DNA of 64,000 nucleotides from Methylohalobius crimeensis 10Ki (lineage in GTDB: Bacteria > Pseudomonadota > Gammaproteobacteria > Methylococcales > Methylothermaceae). The notes beneath the pieces were generated by a model that had not been told where the DNA came from, made no database searches, and saw only the letters and a program-made list of their open reading frames with translations. This document shows positions 35,037 to 43,853 of the stretch, one piece after another (positions within the stretch are counted from its first letter, which is position 1; each line of letters begins with the position of its first letter). Location of the stretch: the NCBI RefSeq assembly GCF_000421465.1, contig NZ_ATXB01000001.1:2573001-2637000 (forward strand), read 5' to 3'. The position numbers and the translations under genes were made by a program.

Positions 35037-36995
35037 ATGAACCCATCCCCCCATTTCAGGTATTTCGAGGCTTTCTCCCGCAATCTCGGCTGGATCACCG
35101 CGACCGAACAAAAAATATTGCGCACCAAGCATGTCGCCATCGCCGGGATGGGCGGCGTTGGCGGAAGCCACCTGTTGACTTTGGCCCGCCTCGGTGTTGG
35201 CGCATTTCACATCGCCGACTTCGACGTTTTCGAGCTGGCCAATTTCAACCGTCAGGCCGGCGCCACCGTCAGTCACATAGGCCGGCCCAAAGTGGAAGTG
35301 CTGGCGGAAATGGCCCTTGACATCAACCCCGAGTTGCAAATTCACCGGTTTCCGGAAGGGGTCACCCGAAACAATCTAGCGAAATTTTTTGCCGGCATGG
35401 ACTTGTACGTGGACGGGCTCGATTTTTTCGCCTTCGACGCCCGCAGAATAGTATTCGACCACTGCGCAGAGGAAGGCATTCCCGCCATTACCGCCGCTCC
35501 TCTGGGGATGGGGGTGGCACTGTTGAATTTCTTGCCCGGCGGGATGACTTTCGAGGAATATTTTCGTCTTGAGGGGCAATCCGAAGACGAGCAGATTCTC
35601 CGTTTCCTATTGGGGCTATCCCCGCGGATGCTGCAAACCGGCTATCTCGCCGATCCCACAGGGGTGGACTTGGCCCACCACAAAGGGCCCTCCACTCCCA
35701 TGGCGTGTGAACTCTGCGCGGGGGCCGCCGCCACCGAAGCGCTCAAGATTTTACTGCACCGGGGACCGGTTAAAGCCGCTCCGTGGGGGATGCAGTTCGA
35801 CGCCTATCGCAACCGATGGGTCAAGACCTGGCGCCCCGGAGGCAACCGGAACCCGCTGCAGAAACTCGCCTTAACCATTGCCCGAAAACAGCTCATGGCT
35901 GTAAAAAATTCTGACACCCATCAACAAACACCACCCCGAACCGCGATCGAGGAAATCCTCGATGCCGCCCGCTGGGCCCCTTCCGGGGACAACACCCAGC
36001 CGTGGCGGTTCGAACTCATCGATGATCGGCATCTGGCTGTCCATGCTCACGACACCCGCGATTGGTGCGTGTACGACCTGGAAGGCCGCGCCAGCCAGCT
36101 AGCGGTCGGGGCACTACTGGAATCCATCGCTATCGCCGCCAGTCAGTTCAATCTCAAGGCACGATTCGAACGGCGCCCCGACAGTCCGGAAACCCGCCCG
36201 GTCATCGACGTTTATTTCGAAGAGGATCCCGAGACCCGTCCCGACCCCCTCTACCCCTACCTGCCTTTGCGCTCGGTCAACCGCAGGCCGTACCGGACCC
36301 GTCCCCTCAGCCGGCGGGAAATACGCGCGCTAGAGAAAGCCGTCGGAGATCGTTACCGGATTTTATGGCTGAAAAGTTGGAAACAGCGCTGGCAGGCCGC
36401 CCTGTTGATGTTCCGCAACGCCAAGCTGCGCCTGACCATGCCCGAAGCCTACAAAGTTCACAGTCAAGTGATCGAGTGGAACGCCCGCTTCAGCGAGGAC
36501 AAGATTCCGGATCAATCGGTCGGTCTCGACCCCTTGGCCCTGAAATTGATGCGCTGGGCAATGGTTAGCTGGGAGCGGGTCAAGTTTCTTAACAAATGGC
36601 TTGCCGGTACCTGGCTACCACGCATCGAACTGGACTTCTTGCCGGGGATTTTCTGCGCCGCCCATTTTGCCCTTGTTGCCGGACAGGGACCGAAATCGCT
36701 CGAGGATTACCTGCAAGCCGGGCGCGCCCTGCAGCGCTTCTGGTTGACGGCCGCTTCGCTAGGGCTGCAACTCCAGCCGGAAATGACGCCGTTGATTTTT
36801 TCCGGTTACGTTCAGAAGGGCGTCGAATTTACCCAAACGAACACGGTCCGGAAAGGCGCCCAGCATCTGGCAGAACGATTCCAATCCCTTTACGGCGATC
36901 CGGTTCGGATTGTCTTTGCCGGACGAATCGGCGATGCTCCCCCCGCAATTGCCCGCTCTCTGCGTAGATCCATGGATGCGTTGCGGGTGACGTGA
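35037..36995 (+). CDS. ThiF/E1-like adenylyltransferase fused to a nitroreductase domain (MoeY-like)
   Basis: 652 residues from ATG 35037 (an in-frame ATG at 34995 would add 14). Residues about 15-270 are a ThiF/MoeB/E1-type Rossmann domain (VAIAGMGGVGGSHLLTLARLGVG, ADFDVFELANFNRQ, DINPELQIHRFPEGV) with MACELCAG near its end. Residues about 290-640 are a nitroreductase-like flavin domain starting EEILDAARWAPSGDNTQPWRFEL. The same order of domains occurs in mycobacterial MoeY, whose role in molybdopterin synthesis is only a prediction. No ubiquitin-like or sulfur-carrier partner is adjacent, and the acyltransferase gene is divergent. The substrate is unknown. Confidence 0.85.
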   Translation: MNPSPHFRYFEAFSRNLGWITATEQKILRTKHVAIAGMGGVGGSHLLTLARLGVGAFHIADFDVFELANFNRQAGATVSHIGRPKVEVLAEMALDINPELQIHRFPEGVTRNNLAKFFAGMDLYVDGLDFFAFDARRIVFDHCAEEGIPAITAAPLGMGVALLNFLPGGMTFEEYFRLEGQSEDEQILRFLLGLSPRMLQTGYLADPTGVDLAHHKGPSTPMACELCAGAAATEALKILLHRGPVKAAPWGMQFDAYRNRWVKTWRPGGNRNPLQKLALTIARKQLMAVKNSDTHQQTPPRTAIEEILDAARWAPSGDNTQPWRFELIDDRHLAVHAHDTRDWCVYDLEGRASQLAVGALLESIAIAASQFNLKARFERRPDSPETRPVIDVYFEEDPETRPDPLYPYLPLRSVNRRPYRTRPLSRREIRALEKAVGDRYRILWLKSWKQRWQAALLMFRNAKLRLTMPEAYKVHSQVIEWNARFSEDKIPDQSVGLDPLALKLMRWAMVSWERVKFLNKWLAGTWLPRIELDFLPGIFCAAHFALVAGQGPKSLEDYLQAGRALQRFWLTAASLGLQLQPEMTPLIFSGYVQKGVEFTQTNTVRKGAQHLAERFQSLYGDPVRIVFAGRIGDAPPAIARSLRRSMDALRVT

Positions 36996-37084
36996 CCGCC
37001 TGAGGCACTTTAACCGCTGCTGGAAAACGCTGGAAGCGTACACAATAGTATCTTGATATCGCTTGGCAGGCACCTGATACAGCG

Positions 37085-37113
37085 CCGCCAACTCATCGAC
37101 GATGAGTTGGCGG
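37085..37113. terminator. Hairpin between convergent genes
   Basis: A perfect 13-bp inverted repeat (CCGCCAACTCATC / GATGAGTTGGCGG, 3-nt loop) lies between the ThiF-nitroreductase stop (36995) and the convergent secreted-protein stop (37161). Neither side has a T tract. Position and strength suggest a bidirectional transcription barrier. Confidence 0.6.
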
Positions 37114-37160
37114 CAAATATCGTTAATAACAATTTATGGGATTACGTACGCCCTATGGCT

Positions 37161-38516
37161 TTATGGTCCTCCCCCCTGTACGTTCCGATCCAAGAGCACA
37201 CCATCGGGATCCTGATCAACCAGGTTGCCATCCAGAAGCGTTTGGAAATTGTTCGTGAGATCCGATCCCGGGTCAGTCTCCCCTTCGATACTCTTCGGAT
37301 TCATCCGGATGCGCATGGCATATTCGCCTGAAGGCAAGCCCAAACCGGTGAAGTCAAGCGTCTGATCGGTCAGAGTCGGGTCCGCAAAGCTATCCTGAGT
37401 AATAATTTCGCACTCGAAGCCTGTGTCGGTAGCCACCACTTCGAAGAGCTGCCAAGTCGTCAAGTCCATCTCATAGTCAGGCCCACCGGTTGAACTTTGC
37501 ACGATGTCGACGATGAAGTCGCTGCTGCTTGGGTCAAAATCAAACCGTGTAAAGTAGAAGGCGGCGCCGGGTGTCACATTAAAAACAGAGCCAGATCTTA
37601 CCCGCATATCGAAGCTCTCGAGAATCGAGTCAGGATCATCGTTGACGAAATCTTCACAGGTTGTCCCCGTGGGGGAGACCCGCCCTTGGCCGTCCTCTTC
37701 TTCCTTCGGCGCGACGATTTCCTGAATCTTCAGATCCAGCGCGACCGTCCGCATTTGGTTTTCGTCCGGCAGATTGAGCTGGACTTGCAAGGCCCCGAGA
37801 TTGCTGAGGTCAGCCGTCTGGGGATTCTCCGGTGTTCCACCGCATTCCACATTAAGAATCTGGGGATCGCCAGTCGCTCCCGGGTCTCCACAAAAGTCCG
37901 TCTCTTCAAAGACCGTGAATGGAATGGTTCGCGTTATCGGAAAACCCGGTGCAACCACCGAGGATTGAATGGTAAATATCGTGAAGTGAGTCGCGTCCGT
38001 ATAGGCTTCAATGGTGAAGACGAAGGTCTGATCGGCCTCGTCGATCGTAAATTCGAGACCGCTTGCGGTGCCGCCGGCGGTCAGATCGAACCCTCCCAAT
38101 CCATCGGGCACCAGAGCGATATCTTGATCGTCGCCGTCCCACTGGACGATACCTTCACCGGTCACGCCGGTATCGTTGTTGAACCTAAGCGTGCCGGAAC
38201 TGATGGACATCACCGCACACTTGTCACCTACATCGCAAACGTCGTTACCATTCACATCATTGGTGCCTGACAAGGCGTTGACGAAAATATCGCGCTGCCC
38301 GCCCAGAATGGAGGGGATTCCTGTGCCGGTCGATTGAAAGTCGCCCGCGCCCCCTTCAACCACATCGGAGGCAACCTGCGGCTCGGTGAAAAGGTCGACG
38401 ACCACCTTGTCGCCATTTACAGCCGCGGCATTATGAGCAAGACCAACGAGCAGAGAAAATGCCATCCGCCTCGATGTCAAAGAATACTTTCTAAGCTTTT
38501 GAATGTAAGTACGCAT
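37161..38516 (-). CDS. Secreted paralogue of the adjacent PEP-CTERM protein, lacking a sorting tail
   Basis: 451 residues with a signal peptide (SRRMAFSLLVGLAHNAAA, cleavage near residue 32). Residues 38-140 are clearly homologous to the PEP-CTERM protein next door, sharing VASDVV, ISGxNDVxGN, DVGD, FNNDTGV and IQWDG. The C-terminal 250 residues are unrelated to it, contain several cysteines, and end in a Asp/Gly-rich tail without PEP motif, hydrophobic helix or basic end. ATG 38516 has GGAG eight bases upstream. The function is unknown; probably a soluble or partner form of an extracellular protein. Confidence 0.8.
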   Translation of the reverse strand: MRTYIQKLRKYSLTSRRMAFSLLVGLAHNAAAVNGDKVVVDLFTEPQVASDVVEGGAGDFQSTGTGIPSILGGQRDIFVNALSGTNDVNGNDVCDVGDKCAVMSISSGTLRFNNDTGVTGEGIVQWDGDDQDIALVPDGLGGFDLTAGGTASGLEFTIDEADQTFVFTIEAYTDATHFTIFTIQSSVVAPGFPITRTIPFTVFEETDFCGDPGATGDPQILNVECGGTPENPQTADLSNLGALQVQLNLPDENQMRTVALDLKIQEIVAPKEEEDGQGRVSPTGTTCEDFVNDDPDSILESFDMRVRSGSVFNVTPGAAFYFTRFDFDPSSSDFIVDIVQSSTGGPDYEMDLTTWQLFEVVATDTGFECEIITQDSFADPTLTDQTLDFTGLGLPSGEYAMRIRMNPKSIEGETDPGSDLTNNFQTLLDGNLVDQDPDGVLLDRNVQGGGP

Positions 38517-38587
38517 GGGAATTCTCCGTTTAAGTTTGGCGGGGTTGCCGGCATTTCTCTGCGAGGGCTCCCCGTATTCACACAAAA

Positions 38588-38618
38588 AAAGCGGCTCCCG
38601 TTGGAAGAAAGCCGCTTT
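38588..38618 (-). terminator. Intrinsic terminator after the PEP-CTERM gene
   Basis: A 9-bp stem (AAAGCGGCT / AGCCGCTTT) is followed on the minus strand by TTTTTTTG, a strong rho-independent terminator. It lies between the PEP-CTERM gene and its paralogue, so the paralogue needs readthrough or its own promoter. The other strand also ends in a T-rich run. Confidence 0.85.
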
Positions 38619-38674
38619 ATTTTTACGATTTCATGGTGCCTCACCAGAGGTTGGAGGATGGATCATCAGGCAAA

Positions 38675-39520
38675 TCAAGCGATCCGCTTTCTGCGCACCA
38701 TGCCTCCTGCCGCCAAACCGACACCCAACAAGGCAAGCGTCGCCGGCTCGGGGACACCTTGTTTCGTGATGGCGCCAATTTCCAGGTCAACAGCGACCGT
38801 TGCTCCATCCGAATTCAATACCACCTGCATGGCACCGACATTGTTAAAGTCGACCACGGAATTACCGGCACCGCACTCGACGGCTGCAACTCCGGGGGAC
38901 GGATTTACCGCACCGCACAGAGCCGCGTTGGTAAAGTCGGAGAACAACAGTTCGCTGACTCCCGGCGTGCCATCGGAGATCAGAGTGAAGTTGGTGAAGT
39001 TATCGTCGTCCGTCCATATCCCAACATCAAATTCAAAACCCTGATCCGCCTCCAGCACCTCAAACACGAATCGATCACAACCGGTAACGGGGCAACCCTC
39101 CTGGTTGATGAAGTCGACTCCCCCGAGGCCGGTCGTATCCAGGCCGCTGGAACCGTCGTTGCCGTCCCATTGGATGGTCCCGATGCCGCTGACGCCGGTG
39201 TCGTTGTTAAATGTCAGGGTGCCGCCGCTGACACTCAAGACGGTACCCGAATCCCCGACATCGAAAACACCGTTTCCACTCACGTCATTCGCACCCGAGA
39301 TGGCGTCCGCTTTCAGATCGCGGTATCCGCCCACGATGGTGGCTGGAAAATTTCCCGCTTCGCTGAAATTGTTCGCATTATCGGCATTCGCTCCATCTAC
39401 GACGTCAGACGCCACCTGTCCCGTCCCCGGGTCCACAAAAAGGTCAATGACTTGCGCGCTGGCGCCACCGCTCAGGAGCAGCGCCCCGATCGCAGCCGCA
39501 GATTTAAAATAAGTCTTCAT
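38675..39520 (-). CDS. PEP-CTERM sorting domain protein
   Basis: 281 residues. The signal peptide is MKTYFKSAAAIGALLLSGGASA. An Asp/Gly/Asn/Val-rich, beta-type mature region follows with two cysteine pairs (CPVTGCDRF, AALCGAV / VECGAG). The C-terminal sorting tail is VPEPATLALLGVGLAAGGMV plus basic RRKRIA, the exosortase recognition signal. It should be exported, cleaved at the PEP tail by an exosortase encoded elsewhere, and attached to or released into the extracellular matrix. ATG 39520 is six bases after AGGAG. A sigma-54-like promoter lies about 80 bp upstream. Confidence 0.93.
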   Translation of the reverse strand: MKTYFKSAAAIGALLLSGGASAQVIDLFVDPGTGQVASDVVDGANADNANNFSEAGNFPATIVGGYRDLKADAISGANDVSGNGVFDVGDSGTVLSVSGGTLTFNNDTGVSGIGTIQWDGNDGSSGLDTTGLGGVDFINQEGCPVTGCDRFVFEVLEADQGFEFDVGIWTDDDNFTNFTLISDGTPGVSELLFSDFTNAALCGAVNPSPGVAAVECGAGNSVVDFNNVGAMQVVLNSDGATVAVDLEIGAITKQGVPEPATLALLGVGLAAGGMVRRKRIA

Positions 39521-39598
39521 GTTCATCTCCTGTTGCAACGTTGTTACCAAGGCTTATAACCTTTGAGATACGTCTTAATTCATATCCCGCCATGGATT

Positions 39599-39616
39599 AA
39601 GCGATATTCATGCCAA
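39599..39616 (-). promoter_or_regulatory. Sigma-54 (-24/-12) promoter of the PEP-CTERM gene
   Basis: The minus strand reads TTGGCATGAATATCGCTT. It has GG and GC dinucleotides separated by exactly 10 bp, and TGGCA-G plus T-GC matches to the TGGCACG-N4-TTGC consensus. It predicts a start near 39589 and a leader of about 70 nt. In other bacteria the PrsK/PrsR two-component system and RpoN control PEP-CTERM genes, which agrees with this site. Confidence 0.7.
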
Positions 39617-39946
39617 AAATAAAAACCTATTTATAAACATAAGGTTACAACAGAGCCTCGGAAATACTGGCGGAGCTCGGCTTGAAACTGTAAATATTTC
39701 TGACAAGGTTTGCTCCAACCTTGCCTTCCCCCGAGGCTCACTTTTATTTCCAACGCTCCGTCCGGGTTCGACTCGATGCTCTCCTCAGATAGTGGGCCGC
39801 CTTCCGGCGGCCCTGGATCAAAGCCAGGCCCCCTATGCCGCTCCGCTGAATCAGTCGCTCAGCACTTTTTTGAATTTTACGGAATGGGAATACTGTAGTT
39901 GCCTATCCGGGAAAAACAGTCTCTTCGCTCTCCCGATAATTCGGGT
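39617..39946. other. Gene-free interval between the PEP-CTERM promoter and the SDR gene
   Basis: 330 bp with no credible gene on either strand. It holds an AT-rich stretch directly upstream of the sigma-54 site and a 9-bp inverted repeat (GAGCCTCGG at 39653-39661 / CCGAGGCTC at 39731-39739). A compact hairpin GGGCCGCC-TTCC-GGCGGCCC (39794-39813) may end the eight-gene operon, although it lacks a T tract. An activator binding site for the sigma-54 promoter would be expected here. Confidence 0.6.
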
Positions 39947-40726
39947 TTAGGTACAGTTTTTCTGGGGGCGGAACATCGTGCCCACCCGGCCGAGGACAAA
40001 GCGAGTAGGCAGCAGGACGAACAGGCGCTGCAAGAAAGTGCCGCGGGCACCGATCACCAAGGGGTGTCCCAACCGGGCAAGAGAGGTCCGTACCATTTCG
40101 GTTGCCGAGCTTCCTCCTTTTATCCCCGCCTGCGCCCCTTCCAGCTTGGTCGGGGTGGGCCCGGGCAGGAAGGTCTGGACCCACACCCCCTTGCCGCGCC
40201 ATTCCTCATGGAGGGCCAGGCTGAAGTGGTGGAGAAGAGCTTTGGTGGCGGCATACACCGCCATGTAGGGAACGGGCTGGTAGGCCGCCGGCGACGACAC
40301 ATTGATAATCACCCCGCGGCCGGAGGAGGCCAAATCGGGCATAAATTCGCGGCACAAGCTGACCGGCGCTACGGCGTTCACCCGGATCATCTCTTCATAG
40401 AAATCGGCGGGACTTTTCTCGAAAGGGGCCCAACGCCCCAGAGCGGCGTTGTTCACCAGCAGCTTTGGACAAATCTCTTCTTCTCGCAGGCGCCGATGCA
40501 ACCGCTCTGCTATCCCTGGCTGCGCCAGGTCTGCGGGAAGGGCAAAGGCGTCGATGCCATGCGTCTCGGAAAGTTCGACCGCCAAGATACGGAGGCGCTC
40601 CGCCCTCCTCGCCACCAAGACGAGATTTACGCCGGCGGCCGCGAGCTGCACCGCGAATTCGCGCCCGATACCCGAGGAAGCACCGGTCACCAGCGCCCAA
40701 TGTCCCTGCAATGCTTCAAGCCGCAT
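39947..40726 (-). CDS. Short-chain dehydrogenase/reductase (SDR)
   Basis: 259 residues, a classical SDR. The NAD(P) motif is TGASSGIG (13-20). Also present are NNAALGRW, the catalytic Ser in INVSSPAAYQPVPY and the catalytic YxxxK (YAATK). The substrate side ends PTRFVLGRVGTMFRP. It is the last gene of the minus-strand operon led by prsT and starts 10 bp after the methyltransferase stop. Class and position suggest oxidation or reduction of a hydroxyl or keto group on the lipid-like product of the operon; the actual substrate is unknown. Confidence 0.9.
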   Translation of the reverse strand: MRLEALQGHWALVTGASSGIGREFAVQLAAAGVNLVLVARRAERLRILAVELSETHGIDAFALPADLAQPGIAERLHRRLREEEICPKLLVNNAALGRWAPFEKSPADFYEEMIRVNAVAPVSLCREFMPDLASSGRGVIINVSSPAAYQPVPYMAVYAATKALLHHFSLALHEEWRGKGVWVQTFLPGPTPTKLEGAQAGIKGGSSATEMVRTSLARLGHPLVIGARGTFLQRLFVLLPTRFVLGRVGTMFRPQKNCT

Positions 40727-40736
40727 GGCCGATCTC

Positions 40737-41339
40737 TCAGAGCCGGAAAGCCACCCCGAACACATAGTCTCCCCCCCCTCGCTCGACCCACTTTTCCCCG
40801 ATCCGGAAGCCCTGCCGCTCCAATTCGGCAACAAACTCGGGACCACTGAAGCGATTATCAGCCGGATGCTCCAGAAAGGTTCGGGCAAACCACTTGTCCA
40901 AAAAGTGGCTGGTGGCCTCCTGAAAATAAAAACGTCCCCCGGATTTGAGCACTCTTCGGATCTCTTTGATCGCGTCTTGCCAAACGGGGACATGATGGAG
41001 GATGGCGAAGTCGAACACCGCATCGAAGCTGGCGTCTTCGGCGTCGATGGCAGTGACATCACCAACTTCAAAGCGAAGCCGCTCGGGAGGAAAATCACTC
41101 AGACGGCGACGCGCCTTGGCTATCATATCGGGATCGATATCAAGGGCATACACGGATTGCGCCCCGAAGCGGCGAAAAATCTCCCGGGTTCCCACGCCGC
41201 GCCCGCAGCCAATCTCCAAAACCCGCATGCCTTCCGTCCGCCCACCCAGCCGCTCCAGGAGGGGCACTTCGTACCATATCTGAAACGCCGCCCGGACGGG
41301 ACTGTTCATCAGAAATTTTTCGACCCGGTTCATCTTCAT
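40737..41339 (-). CDS. Class I SAM-dependent methyltransferase (small)
   Basis: 200 residues starting MKMNRVEKFLMNSPVRAAFQIWYEVPLLERLGG, with SAM motif I MRVLEIGCGRGVGTREIFRRFG, the acidic VYALDIDPDMI and FDAVFDFAILHHVPVWQDAI. The pattern is of ubiquinone/sterol-type small-molecule methyltransferases. The ATG at 41339 overlaps the previous stop (ATGA). Upstream frames are shadows. It is the seventh gene of the prsT operon. Confidence 0.88.
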   Translation of the reverse strand: MKMNRVEKFLMNSPVRAAFQIWYEVPLLERLGGRTEGMRVLEIGCGRGVGTREIFRRFGAQSVYALDIDPDMIAKARRRLSDFPPERLRFEVGDVTAIDAEDASFDAVFDFAILHHVPVWQDAIKEIRRVLKSGGRFYFQEATSHFLDKWFARTFLEHPADNRFSGPEFVAELERQGFRIGEKWVERGGGDYVFGVAFRL

Positions 41340-42220
41340 TTGCTTGCTCCTTGATTGAGAGGCCGGCGCAGAACCACCGCCGGCTCGAAGGCGGAAGGAA
41401 AGAAATACCCCCAAAAAGCGTAAAACCAAAGCCGCGGCCGTCGCAGCATAACCTTGGCTGACGCCGGATCCAGCATCAAGTCCATATCGTGACCCAAGGC
41501 CCGACTGAATTCATCGAGGAAGCGGTAATTGGAAAACGGTATCAAAGTATCCATGTAGGAACGGCGGTAACTCCGAACAAATTCGAAACCCGTTTCTTCA
41601 GCCAAGGCATGTAGGGCTTTCTCGGTGACGATCAGGCGATGGAACGGTTGATGCAATCTCATCAGATGAGACTCAAGATCGTTCATTTTTACCGGTTCGG
41701 AATCAGCAGTGCCCAAATAGAGCAGCCCCCCCGGCCTAACCAGTTCGGAACATTCACGGATGGTTTGGCGAGGATCGGCTACGTGTTCGATCACATCATT
41801 GCCAACGACGCAATCGAACTGACGCTCAGGTTGCTTAGAATAAGCGGCCACAAAAGGGTCGTAACCGGAGACGTCGGTATAACTTTTTTCCTCGAGGTAT
41901 TGAACGAAAACCCCGTTGCCGCAACCATAATCGAGAATCGATGCCTGCTTCGTAAGCCCGGCCCGGCGCAAACGTCTTAAGAGATTGCTGAGGGTGCCTC
42001 GCGCGTAAATATCCAGGCACCGCTTATTTAAAGGATAATCGCGATAGATATCCTCGAAATCCACAGGATCAATGTTATGGATGGTGAAACAGTTTGGGCA
42101 CTTCCACAGATTGTGGAGGCGATCTCGGAAACGTGCGGTATTGCCACGACATGCCCCGACGTCCCCGGCTTCGGGAGCGTCGGTTTCGTAACCACAGATG
42201 AGACATTTGTATTGTGACAT
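41336..42220 (-). CDS. Class I SAM-dependent methyltransferase with N-terminal zinc-ribbon-like region
   Basis: 294 residues. The N-terminus carries CxxC pairs (CLICGYE and CPNC, about residues 6 and 42), a likely small zinc ribbon, then the methyltransferase core ILDYGCGNGVFVQYLEEK, VSGYDPF and DCVVGNDVIEHVADPRQTI. This architecture is frequent among methyltransferases of glycan and lipid modification loci. I use ATG 42220 (MSQYKCLICG), 4 bp after the GMC oxidoreductase stop. Sixth gene of the operon. Confidence 0.87.
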   Translation of the reverse strand: MSQYKCLICGYETDAPEAGDVGACRGNTARFRDRLHNLWKCPNCFTIHNIDPVDFEDIYRDYPLNKRCLDIYARGTLSNLLRRLRRAGLTKQASILDYGCGNGVFVQYLEEKSYTDVSGYDPFVAAYSKQPERQFDCVVGNDVIEHVADPRQTIRECSELVRPGGLLYLGTADSEPVKMNDLESHLMRLHQPFHRLIVTEKALHALAEETGFEFVRSYRRSYMDTLIPFSNYRFLDEFSRALGHDMDLMLDPASAKVMLRRPRLWFYAFWGYFFPSAFEPAVVLRRPLNQGASK

Positions 42221-42224
42221 TGGC

Positions 42225-43850
42225 TTAATTCTCGAATGCATGCTTGACAGTAATCTTATGCGCCACCCGCAAAGCGTTGGCGGCGATGGTCAGACTGGGG
42301 TTAATCCCCGCGCTGCTGGGAAAAAAAGAGGCATCGACGACGTAAAGATTTTCCAATCCGTGGGCACGGTTGTCTCCGTTCAGAACACTGTCGGAAGCAT
42401 TGATCCCGAAGCGACAAGTCCCGCACGCATGCGCCAACCGCTCGTTGTTTTCCGCCTGCTTGATCAGCATGGGTCGATAAGGCTTGAGCAGACGGCGCAT
42501 ATGCGACCGCATCTGCTTCACCCGTTCTTTTTCAACTGGACGCATTCGATAGTAGAAATGTAAACGCCCATTGGCTTCCACTTCGACCCGATTATCCTGA
42601 TAAGGCAAATCCTCCACCATCGAAGCCAAAATAACGCTTCGGGACAAGCGCGCATCAAGATATTTCCGGACCAGCGGCTTCATGGGTCTGAACAAAAATT
42701 CGGCAATGGGAAACGGCCCCTGGCGCAGCTCTTGCGCCAGACTCTCCACGAGCTGAGGTGCCGGCGGAAGGGCGCCGAAACCTTGTACGGAACCATATTT
42801 ACGACCACCTTCAAAATAATAGTCGCTGAAAGCCAACTCTTTCCAGGCCGTTTTTACAGCAACCCCGGTCTTGGGCCGGAGCACATATAAATCAATATAG
42901 TGGCGCATTAAATTCTTGCCCACTAACCCGCTATGGTTGGCCAGTCCATGGGGCCATTCGTCGGAAACCGACTGAAGAAGAATTTTCGGACTGAAGAGTG
43001 CGCCCGCCGCAAGAATTATAATTGATCCCTTCAACCTGATTGTTTGTGATGCGCGCCTGCAGATCACGCCCGTGACCTTATGGTGCGTTGCTTCCAACCT
43101 GAGGATCTCGCAATCGTCCAAAAGCGTTGCACCGTATCTGCTCAGGGCGGGTTGCAAACATATGCGATTGCTGTCATTTTTGCATTCCCTGGCGCATAGA
43201 TAACCTTGACAGCAATTACAATCCGGCCTGTATTCACAGGCAGATGGAAGTCGATAGGGATGACAGCCTTGCTCGCGGAGAAAACTGAATAATTCCCCTC
43301 CTCCCTCTGACAGAGGCGGCGGTTCCAAGTACGGGGGATGGAAATCCTTACCCCGCAAGGCATCGGGGGTACCTCGTACGCGGTAGAGCCTTTCCGCCTC
43401 GGCATAGTAAGGAAGCAAATCTTCGTAGGCGATCGGCCAGCGCTTGGGCAAAGTGCTAGCACCAGCCTCCGGATAACAGGCGCCGGGGGTAAAATCCCCC
43501 GGGAAGAAACGTTCCAAAGCCATACCATAAAGCGCGGTAGAACCGCCTGAGCCTGAACCGACAAATGGAGTGAAAGCCTTAATCCTGCGTTTTGTCCTAT
43601 CTTCGATTTCAGTCCATTCCCTACCTGCATCCTTGAAAATGTTATTCCGACTCAAATTCGGGGACAGGGTCCCGATATAGTCTTCAGCGTAACGACCTTT
43701 CAAACCGGTGGAAGACCAGGGAGATTTTCCCTTTTCACAAAAAAGAACGCTCTTACCGGCTTTTGCCAGGGCATAACCGATAGTGGCCCCACCCATGCCT
43801 GTCCCTACCACGACAACATCCCAGTGTTTGTTAACGATATCTTCGATCAT
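42225..43850 (-). CDS. GMC-family FAD-dependent oxidoreductase
   Basis: 541 residues. The FAD-binding GTGMGGATIGYALAKAGKSVLFCEKG is at residues 16-41. The C-terminal GMC domain contains HACGTCRFG and LYVVDASFFPSSAGINPSLTIAANALRVAHKI, with the expected His pair region. A cysteine-rich insert (CEYRPDCNCCQGYLCARECKN, about 210-230) is unusual. GMC enzymes oxidise alcohols, including sterols, to aldehydes or ketones. It has no signal peptide, so it acts in the cytoplasm. It starts 3 bp after the UGT stop. A hydroxylated lipid or isoprenoid substrate is my inference. Confidence 0.92.
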   Translation of the reverse strand: MIEDIVNKHWDVVVVGTGMGGATIGYALAKAGKSVLFCEKGKSPWSSTGLKGRYAEDYIGTLSPNLSRNNIFKDAGREWTEIEDRTKRRIKAFTPFVGSGSGGSTALYGMALERFFPGDFTPGACYPEAGASTLPKRWPIAYEDLLPYYAEAERLYRVRGTPDALRGKDFHPPYLEPPPLSEGGGELFSFLREQGCHPYRLPSACEYRPDCNCCQGYLCARECKNDSNRICLQPALSRYGATLLDDCEILRLEATHHKVTGVICRRASQTIRLKGSIIILAAGALFSPKILLQSVSDEWPHGLANHSGLVGKNLMRHYIDLYVLRPKTGVAVKTAWKELAFSDYYFEGGRKYGSVQGFGALPPAPQLVESLAQELRQGPFPIAEFLFRPMKPLVRKYLDARLSRSVILASMVEDLPYQDNRVEVEANGRLHFYYRMRPVEKERVKQMRSHMRRLLKPYRPMLIKQAENNERLAHACGTCRFGINASDSVLNGDNRAHGLENLYVVDASFFPSSAGINPSLTIAANALRVAHKITVKHAFEN

Positions 43851-43853
43851 GCT

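Noticed and set aside
37085-37160. Frameshifted PEP-CTERM tail after the 37161 stop
   Set aside because: No Pro-Glu-Pro, hydrophobic helix or basic cluster in any frame directly downstream; the paralogue simply lacks the tail.
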